DNA from: Pelomonas caseinilytica
GTDB taxonomy: Bacteria > Pseudomonadota > Gammaproteobacteria > Burkholderiales > Burkholderiaceae_C
Assembly: GCF_021353235.1 (NCBI RefSeq)
Contig: NZ_JAJTWT010000009.1
Coordinates: 124,001 to 188,000 of the forward strand
Direction: 5' to 3'
Length of the DNA stretch: 64,000 bases
Part shown: positions 7,096 through 15,614 of the stretch, one piece after another
Numbering within the stretch: the stretch's first letter is position 1
How the letters are laid out: the number at the start of each line of letters is the position of its first letter
The notes under the pieces: model-generated
What the model saw: only the letters and a program-made list of their open reading frames with translations
The model's database searches: none
Told to the model about the DNA's origin: nothing
Program-made: the position numbers and the translations under genes

Positions 7096-7704
7096 TCAGC
7101 GCCGCTTGGGCTTGAGCGGCGCCACGCCGGCCTGAAGGCGTCGCCACTCGTCGAGCTCGGCCTGCGGGCTGGGCTGTGCCGGCCGGGCCGCGGGCCGCGG
7201 CGCCGGGGCCGGCGACGGGTCGGGCGTGAGCACTTCGCCGAGCAGGTCCAGCAGCCGGGTGCGGGCCCGCTGCGGGTGGCGGCGGTAGTAGGTCAGCACG
7301 AGGCCGACGATGAAGCGCTCGTCGTCGTCCTGCGGGAGGTTGTCGGAAGGGCCCGAGGCCGGCTGCGCGACAGCCGGGGCGGCGCGGGCCGGCAACGCCG
7401 CGGCGCCTGCTTCGAGGGGGTCGATGTCCATCCAGCCCGGGGGCTTGTGGCAGAGCTGCTCGAACTGCCGCGCCAGCCGCTCGCCGATCTGGCGTGACCG
7501 GCCCTTGATCTGGCTCCAGTAGCTGGGTTGGATCTGCAGCTTCTCGGCGAAGCGCCGCTCCAGGCCGCGCAGGGTGGCGGCATCGGGGTGCTTGACGGTG
7601 GCGCTGACGAACTCTTCGAACAGCCGCATCGCGTTGTCCATTCGGATCTGCGCGAGGTCGCGGGGGGCGCTGGGCATGGGGTGCAATGATAAATGATCGT
7701 TCAT
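7096..7704 (-). CDS. HTH domain protein, XRE/phage-repressor-like
   Basis: A 202-residue putative DNA-binding protein. Residues 20-95 are helical and resemble an XRE-like HTH (AEKLQIQPSYWSQIKGRSRQ, then IGERLARQFEQ and PPGWMD), a layout I recall from Burkholderiales regulators. The C-terminal 100 residues are Pro/Ala-rich and poorly structured apart from DDDERFIVGLVLTYYRRHP. The start is uncertain: ATG 7704 is annotated, but in-frame ATG 7677 would leave the AT-rich element at 7685-7697 in the promoter and still keep the whole domain. It may regulate itself and the small gene downstream. Confidence 0.7.
   Translation of the reverse strand: MNDHLSLHPMPSAPRDLAQIRMDNAMRLFEEFVSATVKHPDAATLRGLERRFAEKLQIQPSYWSQIKGRSRQIGERLARQFEQLCHKPPGWMDIDPLEAGAAALPARAAPAVAQPASGPSDNLPQDDDERFIVGLVLTYYRRHPQRARTRLLDLLGEVLTPDPSPAPAPRPAARPAQPSPQAELDEWRRLQAGVAPLKPKRR
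7685..7697 (-). promoter_or_regulatory. second copy of AATGATAAAT element at the HTH gene start
   Basis: AATGATAAATGAT contains AATGAT twice, 7 bases apart, and matches 10 bases of the element at 6974. It overlaps the annotated first codons of the HTH gene, or lies just upstream if translation begins at 7677. It is a candidate autoregulatory operator or -10 region (TTTATCAT on the minus strand). Confidence 0.4.
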
Positions 7705-7730
7705 CTGCACCCCGGCGGCCGCGGCGGGGG

Positions 7731-9788
7731 TCAGTCGCCTTCGTCGCCGGCCTTGTAGGCCCCCACCAGCGCCGCCTGCGTGTTCGGCGGCACGGCCTCG
7801 TAATGCGACAGCACCAGGGTGTAACGCCCCTGGCCCGCCGTCATGGCGTTCAGGCGCGACTGGTAGCTCGCCAGCTCGGCCAGCGGGGCCAGGCCCTGGA
7901 CGATGAGGCTGCCCGGCACGGCGGCGCGCGTGCCGTTGACCTGGCCGCGGCGCGAGGCGAGGTCGCCGGTGATGTCGCCGATGCCGTGCTCGGGCGCGGT
8001 GATCTCCACCTGGACGATGGGTTCGAGCACCAGCGGCCGGGCCTCGCGCACGGCCTCGATGAGGGCGCGCCGGCCGGCGGTGACGAAGGCGATCTCCTTG
8101 CTGTCCACCGAGTGGTGCTTGCCGTCGTAGACGACGACGCGCAGGTCCACCAGCGGGTAGCCGGCGATGACGCCGCTGGCCAGGGCCGAGCGCACGCCCT
8201 TCTCGACGGCGGGCATGAACTGGCCGGGGATGGTGCCGCCCTTGACGGCGTCGACGAACTCGAAGCCCTTGCCGCGCTCCAGCGGCTCGATGCGCAGGTA
8301 GACCTCGCCGAACTGGCCGGCGCCGCCGCTCTGCTTCTTGTGGCGGTAGTGGCCCTCGGCTGGGGCGGAGATGGTTTCGCGGTAGGCGATGCGCGGCGGC
8401 TCGGTGAGGATCTCGCCCTTGTAGAGCTCGCGCACCCGCTCCAGCAGCAGGCGCAGGTGCAGCTCGCCCAGGCCGTAGACCAGCGTCTGCTGGGTCTCGC
8501 CCACCGTCTCGACCCGCAGGCAGGGGTCCTCGTCGACGAGGCGGGACAGCACCTCCCAGAGCTTTTGCTCGTCGCCGCGCCGCGCGGGGCTGATGGCCAG
8601 GCCGTGCACCGGCGTCGGGAAGTCCAGCGGCTTCAGGAAGATGTGCTCGTCCTCCTGGGCGTCGTGGAGCACGGCGTCGAAGGCGAGGTCGTCCACCTTG
8701 GCGATGGCGCACAGGTCGCCGGGCAGGGCCTCGTCGATGTCGACGTGCCGGGCACCCTGCAGCATGAAGAGGTGGCCGACGCGGATGGGCTTGCGCGCAT
8801 GGCCCACGAAAAGCTGGCCGCCCTTGGCAAGCCGGCCCTGGTGCACCCGCATGACGCCCATCTTGCCGAGGTAGGGGTCGGCGACGATCTTGAACACGTG
8901 CGCCAGCACGTGGGCCGCCGGGTCAGGCGTGGCGGGGTAGGGCTGGGGGTCGGCGCCCTTGCCCTCGAGAAAGGGCGGGGGATTGCCTTCCGCCGGGTTG
9001 GGCATCAGCAGCTCGATGGCCTGCAGCAGCTCGCCGATGCCGGCGCCCGTCCTGGCGGAGCAGAAGCACACCGGGATCAGGTGGCCCTCGCGCAGGGCCT
9101 GTTCCAGCGGCGCATGCAGCTCGCGCGGATCCACGTCGCCGTCGTTCAGGTAGCGGTCGACGAAAGCGGCGTCCACCTCGACGACCTGCTCGACGAGGGC
9201 GCGGTGGGCCTCGGCCACGGAGGAGAAGTCCGACTCGCCCGTCGCGGCGAAGAAGCAGTCCGCCACGCGCCGGCCGCCGTCGGCCGGCAGGTTCAGCGGC
9301 AGGCATTCCTTGCCGAAGACCTCGCGCAGCTGCGCCAGCAGGCCCGGCAGGTCGACGTCGGGGCAGTCGATCTTGTTGACGACGATGAGGCGGGCGAGGC
9401 CGCGATTGCCGGCCGCGGTGAGCATGCGCTGCGCCATCAGCTCGATGCCGTTGAGTGCATTGACGACGACGATGGCCGTGTCGGCCGCCTCCAGGGCCGG
9501 CAGGGCCTGGCCGACGAAGTCCGGCGCGCCCGGCGTGTCGATGGCGTGCACCCGGATGCCGCCGTGGGTGAAATGCGCGAGGGCGGACTGCAGCGAGTGC
9601 CCGAGGCGCTTTTCCAGGGGGTCGTGGTCGGACACCGTGCTGCCCCGCTCGATGCTGCCGGCCTGCGGGATGGCCCCCGCATGCGCCAGCAAGGCCTCCA
9701 GCAGCAGGGTCTTGCCGGCGCCGGCCGGCCCCACCAGCGCCACCGTGCGGATCGCGCTCACTCGTGAATCCAGGCTGGCAGCGCTCAT
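7731..9788 (-). CDS. elongation factor G-like GTPase (FusA2 type)
   Basis: A 685-residue translational GTPase homologous to EF-G. The G domain carries GPAGAGKT near 19 (P-loop), DTPG (G3) and NKID (G4), followed by EF-G domains II-V (VEKGVRSALASGVIAGYPL is the domain IV region). The P-loop departs from the classic AHIDAGKTT and the protein is slightly short, as in the second EF-G paralogue that lacks an assigned translocation role in many bacteria. ATG 9788 follows AAGGAG; the frame extends to 10223 without coding character. A candidate promoter lies at 9811-9839. It is divergent from the M28 peptidase gene. Confidence 0.9.
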   Translation of the reverse strand: MSAASLDSRVSAIRTVALVGPAGAGKTLLLEALLAHAGAIPQAGSIERGSTVSDHDPLEKRLGHSLQSALAHFTHGGIRVHAIDTPGAPDFVGQALPALEAADTAIVVVNALNGIELMAQRMLTAAGNRGLARLIVVNKIDCPDVDLPGLLAQLREVFGKECLPLNLPADGGRRVADCFFAATGESDFSSVAEAHRALVEQVVEVDAAFVDRYLNDGDVDPRELHAPLEQALREGHLIPVCFCSARTGAGIGELLQAIELLMPNPAEGNPPPFLEGKGADPQPYPATPDPAAHVLAHVFKIVADPYLGKMGVMRVHQGRLAKGGQLFVGHARKPIRVGHLFMLQGARHVDIDEALPGDLCAIAKVDDLAFDAVLHDAQEDEHIFLKPLDFPTPVHGLAISPARRGDEQKLWEVLSRLVDEDPCLRVETVGETQQTLVYGLGELHLRLLLERVRELYKGEILTEPPRIAYRETISAPAEGHYRHKKQSGGAGQFGEVYLRIEPLERGKGFEFVDAVKGGTIPGQFMPAVEKGVRSALASGVIAGYPLVDLRVVVYDGKHHSVDSKEIAFVTAGRRALIEAVREARPLVLEPIVQVEITAPEHGIGDITGDLASRRGQVNGTRAAVPGSLIVQGLAPLAELASYQSRLNAMTAGQGRYTLVLSHYEAVPPNTQAALVGAYKAGDEGD

Positions 9789-9810
9789 CGGGCTCTCCTT
9801 GGTTGTAGCC

Positions 9811-9839
9811 AGGGTAGAAGAACCCGGCCCGGCCGGCAA
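9811..9839 (-). promoter_or_regulatory. candidate sigma-70 promoter of the EF-G-like gene
   Basis: On the minus strand TTGCCG (9839-9834) and TACCCT (9816-9811) are 17 bases apart, the ideal sigma-70 spacing. The -10 lies 22 bases upstream of the start codon at 9788, with AAGGAG between. Confidence 0.5.
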
Positions 9840-9855
9840 GGGCAGAATCTTCCGG

Positions 9856-11265
9856 ATGCAAGCCCGCCCCGCCGCCCTCGCCCTGGCCCTGCTCGCCGCC
9901 TCGACGCAAGCCCAGCCCAATATGCCGCCCGACGAACTGCAGGCCATGCTCGCCGAGGTCAGCCCGGCGCGCATCGAGGCGCGCATCCGCAAGCTGGTGT
10001 CGTTCGGGACGCGGCACACCTTGTCCGACATCGCCTCCGACACCCGCGGCATCGGTGCCGCGCGGCGCTGGATCACCAACGAGATGACCGCCTGCTCCCG
10101 GGCCGCCGGTGGCCGCCTGCAGGTCGAGGAGCAGAGTTTCGTCGAGCCGCCCGGCCGCCGCGTGCCGCAGGCCACCGAGCTGGTCAACGTCGTCGCGACC
10201 CTGCCCGGCCGCGGCGCCGGCAAGGGGCGGCTGCTCGTCGTCAGCGGCCACTATGACTCGCGCAACAGCGACGTCATGGACTCCCTCGGCGAGGCGCCCG
10301 GGGCCGACGACGACGCCTCCGGCACTGCCGCCGTCATGGAGCTGGCCTGCGTGATGGCCCGCCACCAGTTCGACGCCACCCTGGTCTTCATGGCCGTGCC
10401 CGGCGAGGAGCAGGGCCTGCTCGGCGCGGCCCAGTGGGCACGTGACGCGCGGGCGCAGGGCCTCGGCATCGAGGCCATGATCACCAACGACATCGTCGGC
10501 AGCCCGCGGGGCGAGGCCGGCCAGTACGAACCCAGGCGGCTGCGCCTGTTCGCCGATGGCCTGGACCCGCTGGTGCGGCTGCTGGCGGCGTCGCAGGCCA
10601 ACCGCGCCGCGAGCCCGGCCGACGCCAGGGCCATCGCCGCCATGCAGTCCGAGCTGCTGCCCCTGCTGGAGGCCGGCGGCGGCGAGGACCTGCCCACCCA
10701 CCAGCTCGGCCGCCACCTCAAGGCCGCGGCGGAGGCCGCCATGCCGGGCTTCACGGTGCAGCTCATCCAGCGCCGCGACCGCTACCTGCGCGGGGGCGAC
10801 CACATCCCCTTCCTGGAGCGCGGCTACGCGGCGGTGCGCTTCACCGAGCCCTTCGAGAATTTCGCCCACCAGCACCAGAACCCCAGGACGGAGAACGGCG
10901 TGGCCTATGGCGACCTGCCCGAGTTCGTCGACTTCGCCTACGTGGCCGACGTCGCCCGCGCCAACCTCGCCGGCCTCGCCACCCTGGCCTGGGCGCCGGC
11001 CCCGCCCCAGGGCGTGCGCCTCGACGCGAGCGGCCTGACCAACGATTCCACGCTCGAATGGCAGGCCGGCGATGATCCCGAGATCGCGGGCTACCGCGTC
11101 GTCTGGCGCGACACCGGCGCGGCCACCTGGCAGCAGGCGCGCGATGTCGGCAAGGTGACCCGCGCGACCTTGGCGGTGTCCAAGGACAACGTCGTCTTCG
11201 GTGTGCAGGCGGTCTCGCGCAAGGGCTACGCCAGCCTGGCGAGCTTTCCCTTGCCCAAACGCTGA
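9856..11265 (+). CDS. exported M28-family zinc peptidase with C-terminal FN3-like domain
   Basis: A 469-residue secreted aminopeptidase-like protein. It has a signal peptide (residues 1-19, ending STQAQ) and an M28 catalytic domain with the metal-ligand blocks SGHYDSRNS, GADDDASGTAAVMEL, PGEEQGLLGA, TNDIVGS and GGDHIPFLERG. About 80 C-terminal residues (STLEWQAGDDPEIAGYRVVW and after) look like a fibronectin type III fold. ATG 9856 begins the signal peptide directly. The solute-binding protein gene follows 8 bases later, so the two are probably co-transcribed: extracellular peptide trimming with a periplasmic binding protein. Peptide specificity is unknown. Confidence 0.9.
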   Translation: MQARPAALALALLAASTQAQPNMPPDELQAMLAEVSPARIEARIRKLVSFGTRHTLSDIASDTRGIGAARRWITNEMTACSRAAGGRLQVEEQSFVEPPGRRVPQATELVNVVATLPGRGAGKGRLLVVSGHYDSRNSDVMDSLGEAPGADDDASGTAAVMELACVMARHQFDATLVFMAVPGEEQGLLGAAQWARDARAQGLGIEAMITNDIVGSPRGEAGQYEPRRLRLFADGLDPLVRLLAASQANRAASPADARAIAAMQSELLPLLEAGGGEDLPTHQLGRHLKAAAEAAMPGFTVQLIQRRDRYLRGGDHIPFLERGYAAVRFTEPFENFAHQHQNPRTENGVAYGDLPEFVDFAYVADVARANLAGLATLAWAPAPPQGVRLDASGLTNDSTLEWQAGDDPEIAGYRVVWRDTGAATWQQARDVGKVTRATLAVSKDNVVFGVQAVSRKGYASLASFPLPKR

Positions 11266-11273
11266 GGCGCAGC

Positions 11274-12056
11274 ATGCGACGGTTCGCCCAGGGGCTTGCA
11301 GTTCTCGGCCTGGTGGCGGCCGCGCTCGCGCCAGCGTCGGCCCGGGCCGACGAGGACTGCGAGCTGCGCGTGCGCTGGGCCGAGGACCCGCCCTACTTCA
11401 TCGCCAGGGGCGGCCACGTCGACGGCCTGATGATGGAGGTCTTGACCGAGACCCTGGCGCGCATGGGCTGCCGGCCGGTGTGGGTGGAGCTGCCCTGGGC
11501 GCGCGCGCTGCTCGAGCTCCAGCAGGGCCGCATCGACGTCGTCGCCGGTGCGCTGCGACGGCCGGACCGCGAGGCCTATGCCTACTTCGTCGACGGCCGC
11601 TTCCAGTCCCGCAACCGGCTGTACATGCGGGCCGCCGACCTGCCTCGCCTGGCCGGCGCGACGACGCTGGCCGGGGCCCTGCGCGCCGACCTGCGGCTGG
11701 GCGTGCAGATCGGCGTCGTCTACGGGCCGGAGTATTCGGAGCTGCTGCAGCAGCCGGCGCTGCGGCGCCAGTTCACGCAGTCGGGGACGCGGCGCAACCT
11801 CTGGCAGATGCTGGACATCGGCCGTGTGGACGGCGTGCTCGCCAGCGAGTTCACCGCGCGCTGGGAGCTCGACCAGCTCGGCCTGAGTTCGCGCCTCGTG
11901 CCCACGCCCGTCGTGCTGTCGCCCGAACCGACCTATGTGATGCTGTCGCGCCGCACGGTGGCGCCGGCCCGGCTCGAACTCTTCCGCCAGGCCAGCGAGG
12001 CCATGGAGCATGACGGCACCGTCAAGCGCATCGCCGCGCGCTACCTCGACCACTGA
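11274..12056 (+). CDS. periplasmic solute-binding protein, family 3
   Basis: A 260-residue periplasmic protein with a signal peptide ending near residue 25 (APASARADE) and a type II binding-protein fold. Family blocks are RWAEDPPYFIARGGHVDGLMM, WARALLELQQGRIDVVAGA and the closing GTVKRIAARYLDH. No permease or ATPase gene is nearby, so it could be an orphan sensor-type binding protein, as many short family-3 members in this order are, rather than part of an ABC importer. It lies 8 bases after the M28 peptidase. Ligand unknown, probably an amino acid-like compound. Confidence 0.85.
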   Translation: MRRFAQGLAVLGLVAAALAPASARADEDCELRVRWAEDPPYFIARGGHVDGLMMEVLTETLARMGCRPVWVELPWARALLELQQGRIDVVAGALRRPDREAYAYFVDGRFQSRNRLYMRAADLPRLAGATTLAGALRADLRLGVQIGVVYGPEYSELLQQPALRRQFTQSGTRRNLWQMLDIGRVDGVLASEFTARWELDQLGLSSRLVPTPVVLSPEPTYVMLSRRTVAPARLELFRQASEAMEHDGTVKRIAARYLDH

Positions 12057-12068
12057 CCGACCGGGCCC

Positions 12069-13484
12069 TCAGACGAAGCCCAGGTTGCGGGCGCTGCCGA
12101 AGTTGGCGAGGTTGGGCAGCACCGCGTCGAGCTGGCCGGCGCTGGCGCCCATCCAGGCCAGCAGCGTCGCGGCGTACTGGTCGACCGAGGTGGTCGGGAT
12201 CCATCGGCCCTGCTGCTCCCAGCTGTCCACGCCGACATCGTCGGGCCCGCCCAGCGCCAGGGTCGGGTAGCTGCCGTAGAAGCCGCCCTTGACGGCGCCG
12301 CCGAGCACCAGGTGGTGGTTGCCCCAGGCGTGGTCGGTGCCGCTGCTGTTGTTGGGCTTGAAGGTGCGCCCGAAGTCGCTCTGGGTGAAGGTGGTGACCG
12401 ACTCGGCCAGGCCCACGGCCGTGAGCGCGGCCTGGAAGCAGCCGAGGGCGTCGCCCAGCTGCTTGAGCAGGGCGGCGTGCGTGCCGCCGAGGGCGTCGGC
12501 CGCGACCTGGTTGCCGTGCGTGTCGAAGCCGCCGAGCTGGGCGAAGTAGATCTGCCGCGTGCCGCCCAGCGTGGCGCGCACGTCCAGCAGCTTGGCGGCC
12601 TGGTAGAGCTGGCGGCCCAGGCCCGTCGTCACGTTGCCGTTGGCGATCAGCGGTGCGAAGGCGGCGTCGATGGCGGCATTGCTGCCGGCCTCGCCCGGCT
12701 TGCGCTTGACCAGGGGCCCGAGCTGCTCGGCCAGGGCCATGGCGTCGCGCTGCTGGGCCTGGAAGGCGCCGGCAAGGTCGGTGTCCGGGGCCTCCGCGGC
12801 CAGGGCCTTGACGGCGTCGAGCCTGAGCGCGTTGGGTGTCCAGGCGAGGTCAGCGGCCGACAGGCCGGCCAGGCCGAAGCCGTCGCCGGGGCCGGGCAGC
12901 ACCAGCGGCGCCGCCAGTTCGGACAGGCCGAAATGACCATTGCCGCCCACGCTGATCACCGGGCTGGGCAGGCCCAGGGTCGCGGCGGCCCGGCCGCCCC
13001 AGCCGGTGCGGCTTTGCGCGTCGGTGCTGGCGCTCTCCCACAGCACCTGCTGGTCGCTGTGCGAGAAGAGGCTGGGCGGCGTGAGGGCGGTCCTGCCGGC
13101 GTCGGCGCGGTATTGGGCCTTGGTCAGCGGCGCGTGCAGGGGGCCGACGTTGAACTGCACGGCCATGCGGCCCGCCTCGAACAGCGGGTTCAGCGCCGCG
13201 AGGCTGGGATGCAGGCCGAAGTCGCTGCTGCCCAGGCGGCCCAGGCTGGCCTGGGGCAGGGCCAGGGCGCCGCGCACGCGGGCGTAGTCGGCATGGCGGG
13301 TGGCGTCCAGCGGCACGACGGTGTTCATGCCGTCGTTGCCGCCGTACAGGAAGATGCAGACCAGGGCCTTGAAGTCGGCCGCGCGAGCCGGCCGCAGCGG
13401 GGCGAGGGCGGCCAGGGTGCCGAGACCGAGGGCGCCGGCCAGCAGGCGACGGCGGCCGGGAGAGGGTAGGTGGGCGTGGCTCAT
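12069..13484 (-). CDS. DUF1501 family Tat-exported protein
   Basis: A 471-residue exported protein. The N-terminus has a twin-arginine-like signal (PGRRRLLAGALGLGTLAAL) ending near PARAAD, then the DUF1501 start KALVCIFLYGGNDGMNTVVP and the later HAWGNHHLVLGG. Members belong to a sulfatase/alkaline-phosphatase-like superfamily, but their activity is undescribed. The gene follows the DUF1800 gene by 13 bases, the usual two-gene arrangement, so both are translated from one transcript. The products presumably work together outside the cytoplasm. Confidence 0.9.
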   Translation of the reverse strand: MSHAHLPSPGRRRLLAGALGLGTLAALAPLRPARAADFKALVCIFLYGGNDGMNTVVPLDATRHADYARVRGALALPQASLGRLGSSDFGLHPSLAALNPLFEAGRMAVQFNVGPLHAPLTKAQYRADAGRTALTPPSLFSHSDQQVLWESASTDAQSRTGWGGRAAATLGLPSPVISVGGNGHFGLSELAAPLVLPGPGDGFGLAGLSAADLAWTPNALRLDAVKALAAEAPDTDLAGAFQAQQRDAMALAEQLGPLVKRKPGEAGSNAAIDAAFAPLIANGNVTTGLGRQLYQAAKLLDVRATLGGTRQIYFAQLGGFDTHGNQVAADALGGTHAALLKQLGDALGCFQAALTAVGLAESVTTFTQSDFGRTFKPNNSSGTDHAWGNHHLVLGGAVKGGFYGSYPTLALGGPDDVGVDSWEQQGRWIPTTSVDQYAATLLAWMGASAGQLDAVLPNLANFGSARNLGFV

Positions 13485-13497
13485 GAAATGACTCTCC

Positions 13498-15255
13498 TCA
13501 GCGGATGACCTGGTAGGCCGGGGCGGCGAAGACGAGGTAGGCCGCCGTCCTCACGCGGTTGCGCTGCCAGGTCTTGGCATCGGTCTTGGCCGTCCACCAC
13601 GAGACGGCGTCGATGACCTTGGCGCGCGGGCCGGCGGGCAGCGGCTCGCCATGGGCCAGCAGCGAGAGCCGGTCCACCAGGGCCGCGGCGTCGGGCGCGT
13701 CGGCGTCGAAGGCGTCCAGCACGACCTGGGTACCCACGGCCCCCGGCACGCCGGCCACCGGCTTGGAGCCGCCCCAGTTCACCAGGTAGTTCAGGTAGTT
13801 CAGCCTTTCCAGCGAGGTGTTGGCGTTGTGGATGCCGAAGGCGCCGCCCGTGAGCCGGGTCCCCGGCACCGGGTAGTCGGGAGGGTAGAAGTTGAAGACC
13901 GAGGGCGAGCGGAAGACGTGCTGGCGCAGGGTCTCGCCCCACCACCAGCCGAGGGCGTCGCCGTCGGTCTGGCCGTTGAGGGCCCGCAGCACGCCCGTCA
14001 TCATCAGCACCGGCTCGCGCAGCCGGCCGCCGGCGGCGCCGGGCGCGGCGTCGCCCCGCGCCTCGGGGTCGAGCAGCACGGCGGCGGCCGTCGCCGCGAG
14101 GTCGCCGGGGCGGCCGGCGCCGAAGCTCAGGCCGCCGCTCGTGAAGCGGCCATCCCGGAAGGCCGTCGCCACGCGGCTCACATAGGCCGGCGAAGGGTTG
14201 GATCGCACCAGGGCCTGGATGAGCTGCCGGCCGATGAAGGGCGGCATGTTGGGATGGGCCATGAGGCTGTCGAGCACGGCGTCCAGGGCCTGCACCGGCG
14301 TGCTGCCGGCCGGCTTGCTGGCGCCGGCGAGCAGGGCTCGCTCGGCGCCGTCGTGCAGGGTTGGCAGGGGCGCCATGTCGCCGCCGTAGTAGAGGCAGTT
14401 GGCGCCCTTGGGCGAGCAGCTCCAGCGCGACTTGCCGCCCGCGGGGTACGTCCAGCCGGTCAGGGCATAGGCGTAGTTGCGCACCACCGTGTTGTCGTAG
14501 GTGGGCTGGCAGCGCCCGCCCTTGAGGCTGCCGTCGGCCTCCAGCAGGCAGGTGCCCAGGCTGAAGAGCTGCAGCAGCTCGCGGGCGAAGTTCTCGTTGG
14601 GGGCGGCCTTGTCGTTGTTGACGCCGTTGAGATAGTCGCCCATGACGGGGCTGAGGGTCACCTGGCGCAGCACGTCGCGGTAGTTGCCCAGGGCGTTGTC
14701 GAGCAGGGCGTTCTGGTAGCGGCGCAGGCCGTAGGTGCCGGTCACCTCCAGACTGCTCACGACGAGGATCTGCTGCAGCGCATAGGCCATGCGCTGGCGC
14801 AGCTGGTCGGGCTGGGTGACGGCGTTGCGGTAGAAGTCCCAGAGCAGGGGCTGGCTGGAGTACCAGTCGCGCCAGCAGTTGTCGCCCTGGTTGGCGGCCA
14901 GTTCACAGAAGCTGGTGCCGGTGGCATTGGTGTGCACCGCGTCGCCGCCGCCCGAGGTGTAGTGGGAGGACTGAGGCAGTTGCAGCTGGCCCTGCACCCA
15001 GGCCGCCGCGCTCTGGGTGCGCATCTGCGTGACCAGGCCCTCGGTGGCCCCGAAGCTGGCCTGGGCGGCGAGGCGCACGGCGTCACGCTGGCTCATCGGC
15101 GGCACCGTCGCGGCGGGGGCTGGCGTGGCCTCGGCGCCGGGCGGTGAGCCGCTGCTGCCCGTGGCCCCGCCTCCACCCCCGCCGCATGCCGACAGCAGCA
15201 TGACGGACAGCACGAGGACGGCGCGGTGGCGGCGGTGTTTGGAGCAGGTCGGCAT
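13498..15255 (-). CDS. DUF1800 family lipoprotein
   Basis: A 585-residue protein with a lipoprotein signal: basic n-region, hydrophobic stretch and lipobox LLSAC at residues 20-24, then a Gly/Ala linker. The DUF1800 body follows (RLAAQASFGATE, RQRMAYALQQILVVS, ENFARELLQLFSLG, VFNFYPPDYP). Members are predicted surface or periplasmic proteins of unknown function, nearly always paired with DUF1501, as here 13 bases downstream. Its promoter must lie in the gene-free stretch 15256-15614, but I could not pick out convincing boxes. Confidence 0.9.
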   Translation of the reverse strand: MPTCSKHRRHRAVLVLSVMLLSACGGGGGGATGSSGSPPGAEATPAPAATVPPMSQRDAVRLAAQASFGATEGLVTQMRTQSAAAWVQGQLQLPQSSHYTSGGGDAVHTNATGTSFCELAANQGDNCWRDWYSSQPLLWDFYRNAVTQPDQLRQRMAYALQQILVVSSLEVTGTYGLRRYQNALLDNALGNYRDVLRQVTLSPVMGDYLNGVNNDKAAPNENFARELLQLFSLGTCLLEADGSLKGGRCQPTYDNTVVRNYAYALTGWTYPAGGKSRWSCSPKGANCLYYGGDMAPLPTLHDGAERALLAGASKPAGSTPVQALDAVLDSLMAHPNMPPFIGRQLIQALVRSNPSPAYVSRVATAFRDGRFTSGGLSFGAGRPGDLAATAAAVLLDPEARGDAAPGAAGGRLREPVLMMTGVLRALNGQTDGDALGWWWGETLRQHVFRSPSVFNFYPPDYPVPGTRLTGGAFGIHNANTSLERLNYLNYLVNWGGSKPVAGVPGAVGTQVVLDAFDADAPDAAALVDRLSLLAHGEPLPAGPRAKVIDAVSWWTAKTDAKTWQRNRVRTAAYLVFAAPAYQVIR

Positions 15256-15614
15256 GGCGCGGCTCGATGCAGTGGCGGCGGCGCATGTTCACGGCCTCGC
15301 GCGGCGGCCCGTAACGCCAGGTTGCCTGATCAGCCTTGCGCTTACGCCTCGCAACAAGCGACCGCACGCGCAGGGCCGAGGCGTGACATGTGCCACGCCT
15401 CGCACATCTCGCAGATTGGCAAAGCTTGCTTACCCCCGGCGACAGCGGTTTGGACGAATATGGAGACGCCGCCACCGCCCGGGCCGAATGCATCCCGCAT
15501 GACCGCCAGGCCCGTTGCGCCGCAGGCCGCCTCAGCCGGGCCGGCCCTGGGGCGCAGGCCGTGGAGGCCGGGCGCGGAAGCGGAGTACACCGCCTTCCGC
15601 GCCCACCTCCGCCG
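15256..15614. other. gene-free stretch upstream of the DUF1800 gene
   Basis: 359 bases between the DUF1800 start and the end of the polyproline lipoprotein gene. Part of it (about 15390-15470) is less GC-rich than its surroundings, as expected for promoter DNA. ORFs crossing it lack ribosome sites and family resemblance. I see no clear terminator, repeat or RNA gene. Confidence 0.5.

Noticed and set aside
15342..15590. 82-codon minus-strand ORF in the gap upstream of the DUF1800 gene
   Set aside because: No ribosome site, no recognisable motif, Gly/Ala-biased composition; not enough to call a gene.
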